Positions 52,077 through 60,346 of a stretch of DNA of 64,000 nt are shown in pieces; the first letter of the stretch is position 1; the number at the start of each line of letters is the position of its first letter. The DNA is from JAFEBO01 sp044221315 (GTDB lineage: Bacteria; Planctomycetota; Phycisphaerae; Phycisphaerales; UBA1924), in NCBI GenBank assembly GCA_044221315.1, contig JBGAPK010000004.1, positions 62,001 through 126,000 of the forward strand. Reading direction: 5' to 3'. The translations under genes and the position numbers were made by a program. Below the pieces are notes generated by a model. It made no database searches and was not told the DNA's origin. It saw nothing but the letters and a program-made list of their open reading frames with translations.

Positions 52077-52127
52077 GACAACAGACGCGGGCGCCGGCTC
52101 TCGTGGGCCGGCGCCCGTTGTCGTTTT
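52076..52127. terminator. Terminator-like hairpin after the acyltransferase gene
   Basis: CGACAAC + GGGCGCCGGC pair perfectly with GCCGGCGCCC + GTTGTCG (17 bp with a 6-nt bulge), followed on the plus strand by TTTT. It lies 11 nt after the minus-strand acyltransferase stop, but the T-run is on the plus strand, so it may end a plus-strand transcript or work in both directions. Confidence 0.7.
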
Positions 52128-52137
52128 GGGGGATCGC

Positions 52138-53388
52138 TCAGCGGTATTCGACGAAGCGTTTGAGCGCGAGCCAGTGCTTTTCGTAGAGGTGCCAGGAGAG
52201 CCATGCCGCGGCGAAGGTGAGGGCGATGCAGACGATGGTGAAAAGGAGCTGGGCGGGGATCTGCGAACCAGCGATGACTGGGACGTGCTTGTTGAAGATG
52301 AGGTCGCGTGGGACGGCGCGGATGGGCAGGTGGAAGAGGTACATCGCGTAGGAGTACTTGCCGAAGGATCGGAGAAGCGGCGACTCGAAGAGTCGCACGA
52401 GCGCGGAGGGTCGCCCGGTGGCCGTCGAACTGGCCGGCGCACTGGCCCGCGATCGGGACGCTTCGAGCGCGAGCACCAGCACGGCGCCGAACAGGATGGC
52501 GATGATGGAATATCCGACGGTGCGGAGTTCGGGGAGATCGGCGCTGAAGAGGTTGACGCCGCCGGGGTTGTGGAGCGACGTTGCGAACCTCCAGACCGCA
52601 TCGCCGGCGAGCAGCGTGAGGCAGAGAAGGGCGACGGGTCCGGCGAATCGGGCGAGCGAAGAGAGCCCGGACGGCCCTCGTGCGGTGAGCGCGATGAGTG
52701 CACCGACGGCGAGCGTGTCGATGCGGGCGGGGGTGAGGACGTAGTTGCTCAGCCAGTGGGCGCCGGCGGCGTAGAGCCAGCAGCGGTAGGCGAGTGCGAA
52801 CACGATGGCGCCGATGCAGATTCGGATGAGCGTGCGCCGGGAGCAGAAGAAGACGATCGTCGGCCAGATGAGGTAGAACTGTTCCTCGATCGCGAGCGAC
52901 CACGAGACGTCGAGGATGCCGTGGCGGAAGCGCTCCGCGTGGGCGATGGCGAAATTCGAGAGGTACGTCCAGTACATCCACTGGTCGCCCTCGATCGTGC
53001 CGAAACGGTCGAGCTTGGCCTGGGCGGTGTCGCCGAGGTGAGATGCGATCGCGGGCAACACAAGGAAAGAAAACGCGACGACTGCGTAGTAGAGCGGGAA
53101 GATGCGCAGGGCGCGTCGGGCATAGAAGGTCAGGAAGTAGTGCTGCGTGTCTTTGGTGTCAAAGAGAATACCGGTGATGAGGAAACCGGACAGGACGAAG
53201 AAGAGATCGACGCCGATCCAGCCGCAGGAGAAAATGGACTGCGCGGCGGAATCGAGGTTGGTGACCGCCCGCATGAATGTCATGTGGAAGATCATGACGA
53301 GCAGAATGGCCATGCCGCGAACGCCGTCGAGGAGGGGGAGGTGGGCGCGGAAGGCGGAGGAAGAGGTGTCGAGGTGTCGAGGTGTCAA
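52138..53388 (-). CDS. Acyltransferase 3 family membrane protein (OafA/YrhL type)
   Basis: 416 residues from TTG 53388. About ten membrane helices. The family opening LPLLDGVRGMAILLVMIFHM carries the conserved Arg and His, and GWIGVDLFFVLSGFLITGIL is the next signature. FYARRALRIFPLYY and SWSLAIEEQFYLIWP are also typical. These enzymes O-acetylate surface sugars using an acyl group passed across the membrane. The C-terminal segment FGKYSYAMYLFHLPI is complete. The start codon and residues 2-8 lie inside an 8-nt direct-repeat tract (53366-53397), so the start may have been created by the repeat. Confidence 0.88.
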   Translation of the reverse strand: MTPRHLDTSSSAFRAHLPLLDGVRGMAILLVMIFHMTFMRAVTNLDSAAQSIFSCGWIGVDLFFVLSGFLITGILFDTKDTQHYFLTFYARRALRIFPLYYAVVAFSFLVLPAIASHLGDTAQAKLDRFGTIEGDQWMYWTYLSNFAIAHAERFRHGILDVSWSLAIEEQFYLIWPTIVFFCSRRTLIRICIGAIVFALAYRCWLYAAGAHWLSNYVLTPARIDTLAVGALIALTARGPSGLSSLARFAGPVALLCLTLLAGDAVWRFATSLHNPGGVNLFSADLPELRTVGYSIIAILFGAVLVLALEASRSRASAPASSTATGRPSALVRLFESPLLRSFGKYSYAMYLFHLPIRAVPRDLIFNKHVPVIAGSQIPAQLLFTIVCIALTFAAAWLSWHLYEKHWLALKRFVEYR

Positions 53389-53397
53389 GGTTTCGAG
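53366..53397. repeat. 8-nt direct repeats overlapping a start codon
   Basis: GTGTCGAG-GTGTCGAG-GTGTCAAG-GTTTCGAG. The third unit contains the TTG start (minus strand 53388-53386) of the acyltransferase gene. The same unit family occurs at 60283-60314. Confidence 0.8.
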
Positions 53398-53406
53398 TGA
53401 AGGGGC

Positions 53407-54810
53407 CTAGGGGACGAGAGTGATGATGTTTCCCCTCATCGGTAGTTCGGCTTTGATTCCGTAGCGTTCGAGGAGGCCTTGGGCGAGGGAGGCTCTGGGG
53501 CCGTCGTCGCCGTGGGTGAGGGCGACGCGGGGTTTGCTCGGGGCGACTTTGGAGAGCCACCGGATCAGTTCTTCGCGTCCGGCGTGGGCGGAGAAACCGT
53601 CGAGGTGGTGAACGTCGGCGCGGACGGCGATGGGATCGTTGAAGATGTAGACCTGCCTGGCGCCCTCGGAGAGTTTGCGGCCAAGCGTCCCCTCGCCCAT
53701 GTAGCCGACGAGGATGAGAGAAGTGCCGCGGCGCCAGATGTTGTGGCGGAGGTGATGGACGATTCGTCCTCCCTCGCACATGCCCGAGCCGGCGATGATG
53801 ACGCAGGGATCCCAGGAGTTGTTGAGGGCGCGGGACTCCGCCGGGGACTCGATGATTCGGAGCGACTTCAGGTCCTTCTCCAGCCGGCGCATCTTCAGCA
53901 GGCGGGTCGCTTCCTCGTCGTAGAGCTCTTCGTGCTTGCGGTAGACCATGGTGGCGCGCATGGCGGCGGGGCTGTCGAGGTAGATAGAGATGGAGGGCGA
54001 GAGCTTGCCTGCCCGGACGGCCTCGGAAAGGTAATAGAGCAGGAGCTGTGTTCGTCCGATGGCGAAGGCGGGGATGAGGACACGCTGCTTGTTGAAGATC
54101 GTTTCGGAGATGATTCGGATGAATTCATCGACGGAGGGCTGCTGGGCCGGGTGCTCGCGGTCGCCGTAGGTGGATTCCAGAAAGACCAGATCGGCTTCGG
54201 AGGGCGGGTCTGGGTCGCGGAGGATGGGAACATCGCGCGGGCCGATGTCCCCGGAGAAGACGATGCGCTTGGTCTGCCCTGCGTCGGCGACGGTCATCTC
54301 GACGGAGGTGGCGCCCAGGATGTGACCGGCTTCGCGATAGAGAACAGAGATTCCTTCCGCGACGGGGATCTGCTGGTAATACGGAGAATCTTTCATCCGC
54401 GCCTTGATGCACTCGGCGTCGGCGCGGGTGAAGAGGGGCGGGATGGGTTCGAGGCCGGCGCGGAGTCGGCGGCGGTTGTCGGACTCGGCGTCCTGCTCCT
54501 GAATCCCGGCGGCATCGGCGAGGACGGCGTCGGTCAGGTCGGAACTCGCGGGAGTCGCGTAGATCGGGCCGCGGTAGCCGGCGCTGCAGAGCATCGGCAG
54601 GCGGCCGGAGTGATCGAGGTGGGCGTGTGTGAGGACGACGGCGCTCAGCTTCTTGAGGTCGATAGGCGGCATGGACAGGTTGGTGTCGCCCCGGGCGTCG
54701 CGACCCTGGAACTGGCCGAAGTCGACCATGACGCGGGCCTTGGAGGTCTCGACGAGGTAGCAGGAACCTGTGACGCCGCCGGCGGCGCCGAGCACGTGGA
54801 TTCGGATCAT
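53407..54810 (-). CDS. MBL-fold hydrolase with beta-CASP domain (RNA-processing exonuclease family)
   Basis: 467 residues from ATG 54810. It is a metallo-beta-lactamase nuclease of the CPSF-73/RNase J-like group. Metal ligands are THAHLDHSG (H62, H64, D66, H67), GHILGA, and SGDIGPRD. The beta-CASP part has FLESTYGDREH, PAFAIGRTQLLLYYL, and then IIAGSGMCEGGRIVHHL, with a final HLDGFSAHAGREEL and LTHGD. Likely activity: endo/exonucleolytic RNA cleavage, although DNA-acting relatives exist. The 8-nt GCAAAGCG repeats lie just upstream. Confidence 0.9.
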   Translation of the reverse strand: MIRIHVLGAAGGVTGSCYLVETSKARVMVDFGQFQGRDARGDTNLSMPPIDLKKLSAVVLTHAHLDHSGRLPMLCSAGYRGPIYATPASSDLTDAVLADAAGIQEQDAESDNRRRLRAGLEPIPPLFTRADAECIKARMKDSPYYQQIPVAEGISVLYREAGHILGATSVEMTVADAGQTKRIVFSGDIGPRDVPILRDPDPPSEADLVFLESTYGDREHPAQQPSVDEFIRIISETIFNKQRVLIPAFAIGRTQLLLYYLSEAVRAGKLSPSISIYLDSPAAMRATMVYRKHEELYDEEATRLLKMRRLEKDLKSLRIIESPAESRALNNSWDPCVIIAGSGMCEGGRIVHHLRHNIWRRGTSLILVGYMGEGTLGRKLSEGARQVYIFNDPIAVRADVHHLDGFSAHAGREELIRWLSKVAPSKPRVALTHGDDGPRASLAQGLLERYGIKAELPMRGNIITLVP

Positions 54811-54826
54811 GGGGGAAAGTAGAGCA

Positions 54827-54858
54827 GCAAAGCGGCAAAGCTGCAAAGCGGCAAAGGA
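54827..54858. repeat. 8-nt direct repeat tract (GCAAAGCG type)
   Basis: GCAAAGCG-GCAAAGCT-GCAAAGCG-GCAAAGGA, four units, upstream of the MBL hydrolase. A related tract, GCAGAGCG-GCAGATTC-GCAGATCG-GCAGATGA, occurs at 62417-62448. Confidence 0.8.
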
Positions 54859-54897
54859 GAAAAGAGGGCGACAGGCGAAAAAGGGGTGACGACCCAT

Positions 54898-54925
54898 GAA
54901 AAAGCCCCCTCCGATGGAGGGGGCT
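54898..54925 (-). terminator. Rho-independent terminator of the lipoprotein gene
   Basis: On the minus strand AGCCCCCTCC-ATC-GGAGGGGGCT is a perfect 10-bp stem followed by TTTTT. It begins 28 bases after the lipoprotein stop. Its core resembles the palindromic element family, so it may be a domesticated copy. Confidence 0.92.
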
Positions 54926-54953
54926 TGGGAAGCAAAGGGGGTCGAGGCGCGGG

Positions 54954-55418
54954 TTACTTGAGCTTGCTCATCATTTCGCTGACGCTGGTGTTGAGCTTGC
55001 CGAGCTTGTCGGTGAGGTCGGTGCTGAGGGTGCTCCACTTGTCGGCGCCGGCGGCCTTGAGATCGGAGTACGTCTTCTCCACAGCGCTCCACTGCGTCTT
55101 GATGGAGTCCATTGTGGGCTTGAGCGTGGTCTTGGTGGCGTCGGGCAGGCCGTCAAACTTCTTGGAGAGGCCGTCGACGGAAGTCTTGGCGGCGTTGTAC
55201 ATCTCGGTCGCCTTGGCGACGGCGGTGTCCTTCAGGTTGGTTGCGGCGGCCGCGGCGGTGTCCTTGACATCCGTGGCGGCCTTCTTGGTCGCGTCGGCGG
55301 CGGCGCCGGCCGCGTCGGATGCTTTCTGGGCGGTGGTTTTTCCGCTGTTGTCCTCGCCGCAGGAAGCGATGACAAGACCGACGGACGCGAGCAGGGTCGT
55401 GAGCAGAACTCGATTCAT
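54954..55418 (-). CDS. Small lipoprotein with an LEA/apolipoprotein-like helical repeat
   Basis: 154 residues from ATG 55418 with a strong AAAGGAGG site. The lipobox LVIASC gives a lipidated C20. The mature part is almost all Ala/Lys/Asp/Thr/Ser helix with 11-residue-type periodicity (KKAATDVKDTAAAAATNLKD), like late-embryogenesis-abundant or apolipoprotein-type helices. Such proteins often coat membranes or protect proteins during stress. No enzyme motif is present. It has its own terminator, so it is a monocistronic gene. Confidence 0.75.
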   Translation of the reverse strand: MNRVLLTTLLASVGLVIASCGEDNSGKTTAQKASDAAGAAADATKKAATDVKDTAAAAATNLKDTAVAKATEMYNAAKTSVDGLSKKFDGLPDATKTTLKPTMDSIKTQWSAVEKTYSDLKAAGADKWSTLSTDLTDKLGKLNTSVSEMMSKLK

Positions 55419-55517
55419 GAGAACCTCCTTTGTGCCGGCCCGGGCAACGGAACAAAGAAACTCGCGTTGGCCGGGGCCCGCGAGTGAAATACTCGGGATG
55501 AGTCTAGCAGGACCCGA

Positions 55518-56615
55518 TTACTTCTTCGGATTCGGCACGCCGGGATTTTGGGGTGCCGAGGGCTTGAAGTCGATTACGACGGGGTAGTGGTCGGAGGCGT
55601 ATCCGGGCGGGGGGAGCGTGGTGCGCCAATCGGCGCCCTCGGGGCGGGCGGGCATGCCGTAGATGAACTCGGAGTCCTTCACCATCTCATCGTGCAGGGA
55701 CTTGTTGAGGAGGATGAGGTCAATCCGGCGTCCGGATTCATGAGAAATATTTCGTGGTTCCTTCGCGTCGCGACCGGCGAAGGAGTCGAACAGGCCGGCG
55801 TCGAGGTAGATCTTGCCGTTCTGATCGTTGACCTGGCCGTTGAAATCTCCGAGGACGGCCACGCGAGCGGCGGGATCGTTCTTTTCGATCTCCCGCACGA
55901 TCTCGATGACACCCTTGGCCTCGGCGATGCGCCAGTAGTCGGAGCCCCGACCGGATTTGTGGTGGACGGCGAGGATGGTGATGAGTTCGGAATCCTTCTC
56001 GCTCGCGCCGTATGCGGTGCCCGGGATCTTGATGTCAACGCGGAGCGGGGTGCGGCGGAACTTGATGTCCTGTCCGGCGAGCGGGTTGGGTCGGCCGGCT
56101 TCAAGGGCGGGGTGCTTGCCGCCGATCGGGCGGTCGTTGTAGGACTGGGTATTGACGATGGGGAAGCGTGAGAGAACGGCGTTGTCGATGCCGCGGGGGT
56201 CTTCGGACTCGACGAGTTGCAGGTGGTCGTAGCCGAGGCCGCGCAGGTACTTGTCGCGGAAGGCAGTCAGGACGGCGAGGGACTCGACTTCTTCCATGGC
56301 GATGATGTCGGCGTCGATGGCGCGGATGCCTTCGGCGAGTGCGGCGCGTTCCTCGGCGGGCTTGATCGGGGCCGGATCACCCTCGCTGTGCGTGCGGGTG
56401 ACGGGATCGGAATCGAAGAGGTTCATCGCGTTGTATGTCGCGATGCGGATGGTGCCGGGCGTGCGCGGGCGTGCGGTATTTTCGCCGAAGCGGACGGTGG
56501 AGCGGTCGGCCTGAACAGCGCCCGGGGCGGGCGCGGATTTCTCCGGGGCGGGCGCCGGCTGAGCCAGCGAGAGCGCGGACAGGAACAAGGCCGGAAGAAT
56601 CGCGGTGTATCGCAT
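55518..56615 (-). CDS. Secreted endonuclease/exonuclease/phosphatase-family protein
   Basis: 365 residues with a signal peptide (MRYTAILPALFLSALSLAQ) and a Pro/Ala linker. EEP-fold catalytic motifs in order: RIATYNAMNLFD, MEEVES (metal Glu), a RGIDNAVLSRFPI strand, VHHKSGRG (His), VLGDFNGQ (Asp/Asn), and final SDHYPVVIDF (Asp-His). The active-site set is complete. Substrates in this family range from DNA and RNA to inositol phosphates and sphingomyelin; a signal peptide and a phosphatase-like RRIDLILL segment suit an extracellular phosphodiesterase. The exact role is unknown. Confidence 0.85.
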   Translation of the reverse strand: MRYTAILPALFLSALSLAQPAPAPEKSAPAPGAVQADRSTVRFGENTARPRTPGTIRIATYNAMNLFDSDPVTRTHSEGDPAPIKPAEERAALAEGIRAIDADIIAMEEVESLAVLTAFRDKYLRGLGYDHLQLVESEDPRGIDNAVLSRFPIVNTQSYNDRPIGGKHPALEAGRPNPLAGQDIKFRRTPLRVDIKIPGTAYGASEKDSELITILAVHHKSGRGSDYWRIAEAKGVIEIVREIEKNDPAARVAVLGDFNGQVNDQNGKIYLDAGLFDSFAGRDAKEPRNISHESGRRIDLILLNKSLHDEMVKDSEFIYGMPARPEGADWRTTLPPPGYASDHYPVVIDFKPSAPQNPGVPNPKK

Positions 56616-56731
56616 GAGCGAATGTTACGGGCGAGAAGCGCCGGGAATGCACGCGAAACGGCAGCGCGCCACTCCCCCACCGCTGCATCTGCCGGCAAGG
56701 GTCGTTGCGCGGCCCGCGGGCGCCGGGAATG

Positions 56732-57307
56732 TTACTTCGACCGGGTAAACGTGTAGCTGGCCAGTGCACCATCGCCTTCGGCCGCGGGGTTGGTGACTTC
56801 GGCGGTCCAGCGCGTATCGGATTCGATGCGGATGACAAGCCGTACGTTCCTGTCCTGCGTGTGGGCGGGGGCGAAGGTCAGAACGGTGCCGCCGCTGCTC
56901 GCATGGCCGACGAGACGGGTGATGCTTGGCGATGCGTCACCCCAGGCGGTGACGGTCAGGCCGATTCCGGGTTCGGAGGCAAAGAGAAATGACCCGGACT
57001 TCCCGCCCAGTCGGCCGCCCGTCGAGCCGGGGGCGGTCTGGACGTCCATGAGCAGGAAGTACTTGTTCTCGAGCGTCGCGGCGGCGCGGCCCTGAACCTT
57101 GTTTTCGGGCTGGCCAGCGGCCTTCCACCAGCCGTCGAAGTCCCAGGCGCCGACGAGTTTGGCGAGGGCGGCGCGATCGGAATCGGCGGCGCTGACGGCG
57201 GCGGGCGATGTTGCATTCGCGGCCGGGCCCGAAGTCTGGCAGCCGGCGCCGAAGAGCGCGAGCGTGACGAGGGCGGCGGCGGATCGAGTCATCAGGCGGG
57301 TGTTCAC
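56732..57307 (-). CDS. Putative lipoprotein, DUF1579-like
   Basis: 191 residues from GTG 57307, supported by AGGAGG six bases upstream and by overlap with the stop of the previous gene (GTGA). A hydrophobic signal ends at ALFGAGC, a plausible lipobox (C23). The mature part has LAKLVGAWDFDGWWKAAGQP, like the LxGxW opening of DUF1579 lipocalin-type proteins, and an all-beta pattern to the end (ASYTFTRSK). Function unknown. It is translationally coupled to the glycine-zipper lipoprotein. Confidence 0.7.
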   Translation of the reverse strand: MNTRLMTRSAAALVTLALFGAGCQTSGPAANATSPAAVSAADSDRAALAKLVGAWDFDGWWKAAGQPENKVQGRAAATLENKYFLLMDVQTAPGSTGGRLGGKSGSFLFASEPGIGLTVTAWGDASPSITRLVGHASSGGTVLTFAPAHTQDRNVRLVIRIESDTRWTAEVTNPAAEGDGALASYTFTRSK

Positions 57308-57603
57308 TGTGAGCCTCCTGAGTAGCGCATGTTCTGCTGGCTTTCCTGGGCGCGACGGTTCTGATCGCCGATGACGCCGCCGGCGACGGCTCCGGACACG
57401 GCACCGATGGCAGCCCCCGCACCTGCATTTCCGGTGACCGAGCCGATGGCAAGGCCACCCAAAGCCCCGATGGCGCCTCCCGAGACGGCGCCCTGGGCGG
57501 CGTTGTTGCAGCCGCCGAGTGTGAGAGCGGAGGCGGTGAGCAGGCAGCAGATGATTGGCACGGCTCTACGGCGCTTGCAGGTTGAGTGGATCAGGCTTTG
57601 CAT
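57304..57603 (-). CDS. Glycine-zipper lipoprotein
   Basis: 99 residues from ATG 57603 with a GGAG site upstream. The signal (CLLTASALTLGGC) gives lipidated C32. The rest is a glycine zipper: AVSGGAIGALGGLAIGSVTG and AGAAIGAVSGAVAGGVIGD, i.e. GxxxG-type helices that pack in the membrane, ending in a polar Gln-rich tail. Similar to the SlyB/OsmB-like and YMGG-type outer membrane proteins. Its stop overlaps the start of the downstream lipoprotein (GTGA), so the two are made together. Confidence 0.8.
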   Translation of the reverse strand: MQSLIHSTCKRRRAVPIICCLLTASALTLGGCNNAAQGAVSGGAIGALGGLAIGSVTGNAGAGAAIGAVSGAVAGGVIGDQNRRAQESQQNMRYSGGSQ

Positions 57604-57686
57604 GTGGATGCTCCGGAGTCTGGTCGCGACGATCGCATGAGAGAAGGTCCTGAGGCGACGCGGGAGTATACCCCCGGCCGGCGCGT

Positions 57687-58988
57687 TCAACGAGGCAGAC
57701 ATGCGAGCGCCTTGTCGGCGGCGGCGAAGCCGCTGCGTGCGGCGCCCTCCATCGTGGCGGGCCATCCGGTGGCGGTGTAATCGCCGGCGAGGACTGGGCC
57801 GCGGCTGTGGCCGCGAAGCGCGTGCGGGCGCAGACTTTCGAAGCCGGGTTCGAATGCAAAGGTTGCGCGGCGCTCCTTGACCGGGCGGGCGAGTTCGAGG
57901 TTGGCTTCGGCGGATTTGGGGAAACAGGCGACGAGATCGGCGAGGACGCGCTGGACGATCTGGTCGTGGTCGAGGGGCATCCAGTCGTTGGCGGCGGAGA
58001 TCACGGCGTGGATGACGCGCCCGGAATCGTCCTTGCGGAAGAGCCATTGCGTGTCACGGCCGACGAGCACGGCGTGGGGAACGGGAAGCACGGGGCGGTC
58101 GAAGAAAAGATGGACGCCCAGGATTGGGCTGTGGGACATTTGGGATAACGGGGCGAAGCGCGGATCGGTGCGGGCGAGCGATTCGGAGCAGGTGGCCAGG
58201 GCTTTTTCGAACGGGAGTGCGCAGAGGACGGCGTCGGCCTCGAGGATGTGGCCGGAGGAGAGGGTGACGGAGTTGGCATCAAAGGAAGCGACGGACTCGC
58301 CGAGGAGGAGTGTGCCGCGGGAGGCGAGGATGGCGGCTTTGGCTTGGTCGTAGATCTGGCCGAGGGGGACGGTCATGAGGCCGATACGGGAGGCCCGAGC
58401 GCCTGCGAGGAAGCCGTCCTGAAAGACCTGGATGGCGGGGAGAGCAGAAACGCGATCGGGGGAGAGGTTGCAGGCGCTGATGATGATCGGCGCCCAGAAC
58501 TTGGTGATCTCGGGTTCGTGCTGGCCGAGGTCGGCGAGCAGGGAGCCGAAGGTCTGTGCTTCATGATCTTCTTTTCGGAGGAATTGGAGCTGCGCGAGTG
58601 CGGCGGAGATGCGGGCCTTTTCGGGGATGGAGAGAAATTTGGCCCCGAGGAATGAGGGGAGGGCGTGGAGCGGAGCGGGGAGAAGGGAGGGCTTGAGGAT
58701 CGAGGTTCGGCCGCCGGGCTCGACCCAGTACTGCTCGTTGTACCAGCGGATGAGGTGAGAGACCTTGAGCAGATCGCAGAGTTTGAGGTAGGAATGACAG
58801 CAGCCGAGGGTGACGTGCTGGCAGTTGTCGAGCCAGAGGCCGGACTTGGCGTCGAAGAAGGAGGAGGCGCGGCCGCCGAGGCGATCGCGGGATTCGATGA
58901 GCGTGGTCGAGATCCCGCGGCGGGAGAGATTGAGCGCGGCAGCGATGCCGGCGATACCGCCGCCGAGGATGAGGATGCGCGGGGTCAT
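57687..58988 (-). CDS. hpnE: Hydroxysqualene dehydroxylase
   Basis: 433 residues from ATG 58988; the frame is open to 59249 only through the hairpin cluster upstream. FAD-dependent: ILGGGIAGIAAALNLSRRGI (GxGxxG, 9-14), IESRDRLGGRASSFFD, and the family signature WLDNCQHVTLGCC. A late VLAGDYTATGWPATMEGAARSG closes the FAD site. It converts hydroxysqualene to squalene in the HpnC/D/E route. The assignment against generic phytoene desaturases is supported by hpnD and hpnC directly upstream on the same strand. Confidence 0.9.
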   Translation of the reverse strand: MTPRILILGGGIAGIAAALNLSRRGISTTLIESRDRLGGRASSFFDAKSGLWLDNCQHVTLGCCHSYLKLCDLLKVSHLIRWYNEQYWVEPGGRTSILKPSLLPAPLHALPSFLGAKFLSIPEKARISAALAQLQFLRKEDHEAQTFGSLLADLGQHEPEITKFWAPIIISACNLSPDRVSALPAIQVFQDGFLAGARASRIGLMTVPLGQIYDQAKAAILASRGTLLLGESVASFDANSVTLSSGHILEADAVLCALPFEKALATCSESLARTDPRFAPLSQMSHSPILGVHLFFDRPVLPVPHAVLVGRDTQWLFRKDDSGRVIHAVISAANDWMPLDHDQIVQRVLADLVACFPKSAEANLELARPVKERRATFAFEPGFESLRPHALRGHSRGPVLAGDYTATGWPATMEGAARSGFAAADKALACLPR

Positions 58989-59016
58989 GGATTGACCCGC
59001 GAGGCGGCCGCGCCCG

Positions 59017-59151
59017 ATGGCTGAAGCCATGAATGGAGGAAGCCTGTTGAAACGGGCTGAGAGGCGAAAGCCAATGCGAGGGATCGAAGATTCGCCGGAA
59101 ACCACGGCTGAAGCCGTGGCCTGGTAGCGAGCAAGGCCGCTAAAGCGGCCT
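59017..59151. repeat. Cluster of four TGAA/TAAA-loop hairpins
   Basis: Between hpnD and hpnE: ATGGC-TGAA-GCCAT (59017-59030); AGCCTGTT-GA-AACGGGCT (59041-59058, one G-U pair); CCACGGC-TGAA-GCCGTGG (59102-59119); AGGCCGC-TAAA-GCGGCCT (59134-59151). A tiny GGC-GAAA-GCC lies between the second and third. The stems differ in sequence, but three share a 4-nt loop of the type TNAA. Confidence 0.85.
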
Positions 59152-59252
59152 GAGTACGGGAGACGACGGATGTCCGGTTGAGAGTCATCGCGCGGAAGCG
59201 GTCGGGTGCGAGCGAAGTGGGAATAGAGCCGGGCATTCGCTGGCGTCAAGGA

Positions 59253-60272
59253 TCATCGTTGTGCGCGCTCGCCGGCCGGGGCTGAACCCACGGGGCGGGC
59301 TTGCGGCTTTGCAAACCTCCGGGTAAGGCCGCGGGTGTACGCGGCGGCGGCGATCCAGGCTTTGCGGGGGGCGGAGAGGTGGACGGGATGGGCGCCGATG
59401 ATGACGCGGGGATTCTTCTCGATGCGGTCGAGCAGGGCGGCGTAGACGCGGGTGAGGCCGTCGAGGACGGCGAAGCAGGATGGGTCGATCATGTCGGCGA
59501 GGGGTTCGGACTCGGCGAGATTGCGTCGGGCGTGGGCGGCGAGCTCGCGGACGGCGGCCTCGCAGCGGACGGGATCGCGCCATTGGCGGAGGCCATCGGC
59601 GATGAGGCCGCACTTGCTGAGAACGTCGGAGGGGAAGTAGACGCGGCGGGGCATGCGGTCGAAATCGGGGGCGAAATCGCGGAGAACGTTGATGGTCTGG
59701 AGAGCGCGGCCTCGTGCTTTGGCGGCGGGGATAGCACAATCGAACTGAATGCCCTTTCGGAGACCCCAGATGCTGATGCACATGAGGCCGACGGTGCCCG
59801 CAACGCGGTAGCAATAGTCGTCGAACTGGGCGAGCGAGCCGATCGCGAATTCGCCGGAGTTGCCCGGCGCGCCGACTTCGCGACGCATCCCCTCGATGAG
59901 ATCTTCGCACCAGCGCTCGCGGAAGGAGCAGGAGCGGACGGTCCAGGTCACGGCGGGCCAGATGGAAGTGTCGTCGCCTGCGGGGCAATTGTTGAAGGCC
60001 TCGTGGGTGGCCTTGGCGAAGCGGTCGAGGGCGGTGAGGGCGGTCTTCGCGTCGGGCGATTCGTCGGCGATGTCGTCGGCGAGGCGGCTCCAGGCGTAGA
60101 GGGCGAACATGTCGGCGCGGCGATCGGCGGGGGTGAGGCAGATGGCGCGGTAGAAGGAGCCGGCACGCTTCTTTGCGACTTCGCGGCACACGTCGCGCGA
60201 GCGGCGGACGGGGCCGGGGGCGGTCGTGGTGCGGTTGAGGCGTTCGGGGATGGACTGCTCGGGGCGGGGCAT
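59253..60272 (-). CDS. hpnD: Presqualene diphosphate synthase
   Basis: 339 residues from ATG 60272. It joins two farnesyl diphosphates to presqualene diphosphate. The first Asp-rich motif DDIADE lies at about 66-71 inside the family block SFYRAICLTPADRRADMFAL / YAWSRLADDIADE. The second is RDFAPDFDRMPRRVYFPSD. The membrane-side YRVAGTVGLMCISIWG block is typical. An Arg/Pro-rich N-terminal extension of about 30 residues is present. It follows hpnC by 74 bp and is upstream of hpnE across the hairpin cluster. Confidence 0.9.
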   Translation of the reverse strand: MPRPEQSIPERLNRTTTAPGPVRRSRDVCREVAKKRAGSFYRAICLTPADRRADMFALYAWSRLADDIADESPDAKTALTALDRFAKATHEAFNNCPAGDDTSIWPAVTWTVRSCSFRERWCEDLIEGMRREVGAPGNSGEFAIGSLAQFDDYCYRVAGTVGLMCISIWGLRKGIQFDCAIPAAKARGRALQTINVLRDFAPDFDRMPRRVYFPSDVLSKCGLIADGLRQWRDPVRCEAAVRELAAHARRNLAESEPLADMIDPSCFAVLDGLTRVYAALLDRIEKNPRVIIGAHPVHLSAPRKAWIAAAAYTRGLTRRFAKPQARPVGSAPAGERAQR

Positions 60273-60282
60273 GGAAGAAGAG

Positions 60283-60314
60283 GTGTCGAGGCTTCAGGGT
60301 TTCAAGGTGTCGAG
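60283..60314. repeat. 8-nt direct repeat tract (GTGTCGAG type)
   Basis: GTGTCGAG-GCTTCAGG-GTTTCAAG-GTGTCGAG, four units, just upstream of the hpnD start. It has the same unit family as 53366-53397. Confidence 0.8.
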
Positions 60315-60346
60315 GGAGGAGAATAACACGAGCGCGGTGTGAGAAT

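Larger units (their letters stand above)
51786..52137. other. Spacer with paired hairpins, no recognised protein gene
   Basis: 350 bases between the pseudokinase and acyltransferase genes. The only strong structure is at 52046-52127 (two hairpins). A 16-codon plus-strand ORF (51965-52015) follows a GGAGG sequence but is too short to judge. Confidence 0.5.

Noticed and set aside
54811..55092. N-terminal extension of the MBL hydrolase to 55092
   Set aside because: It would cross a rho-independent terminator and the 8-nt repeats; ATG 54810 begins exactly at the conserved first strand.
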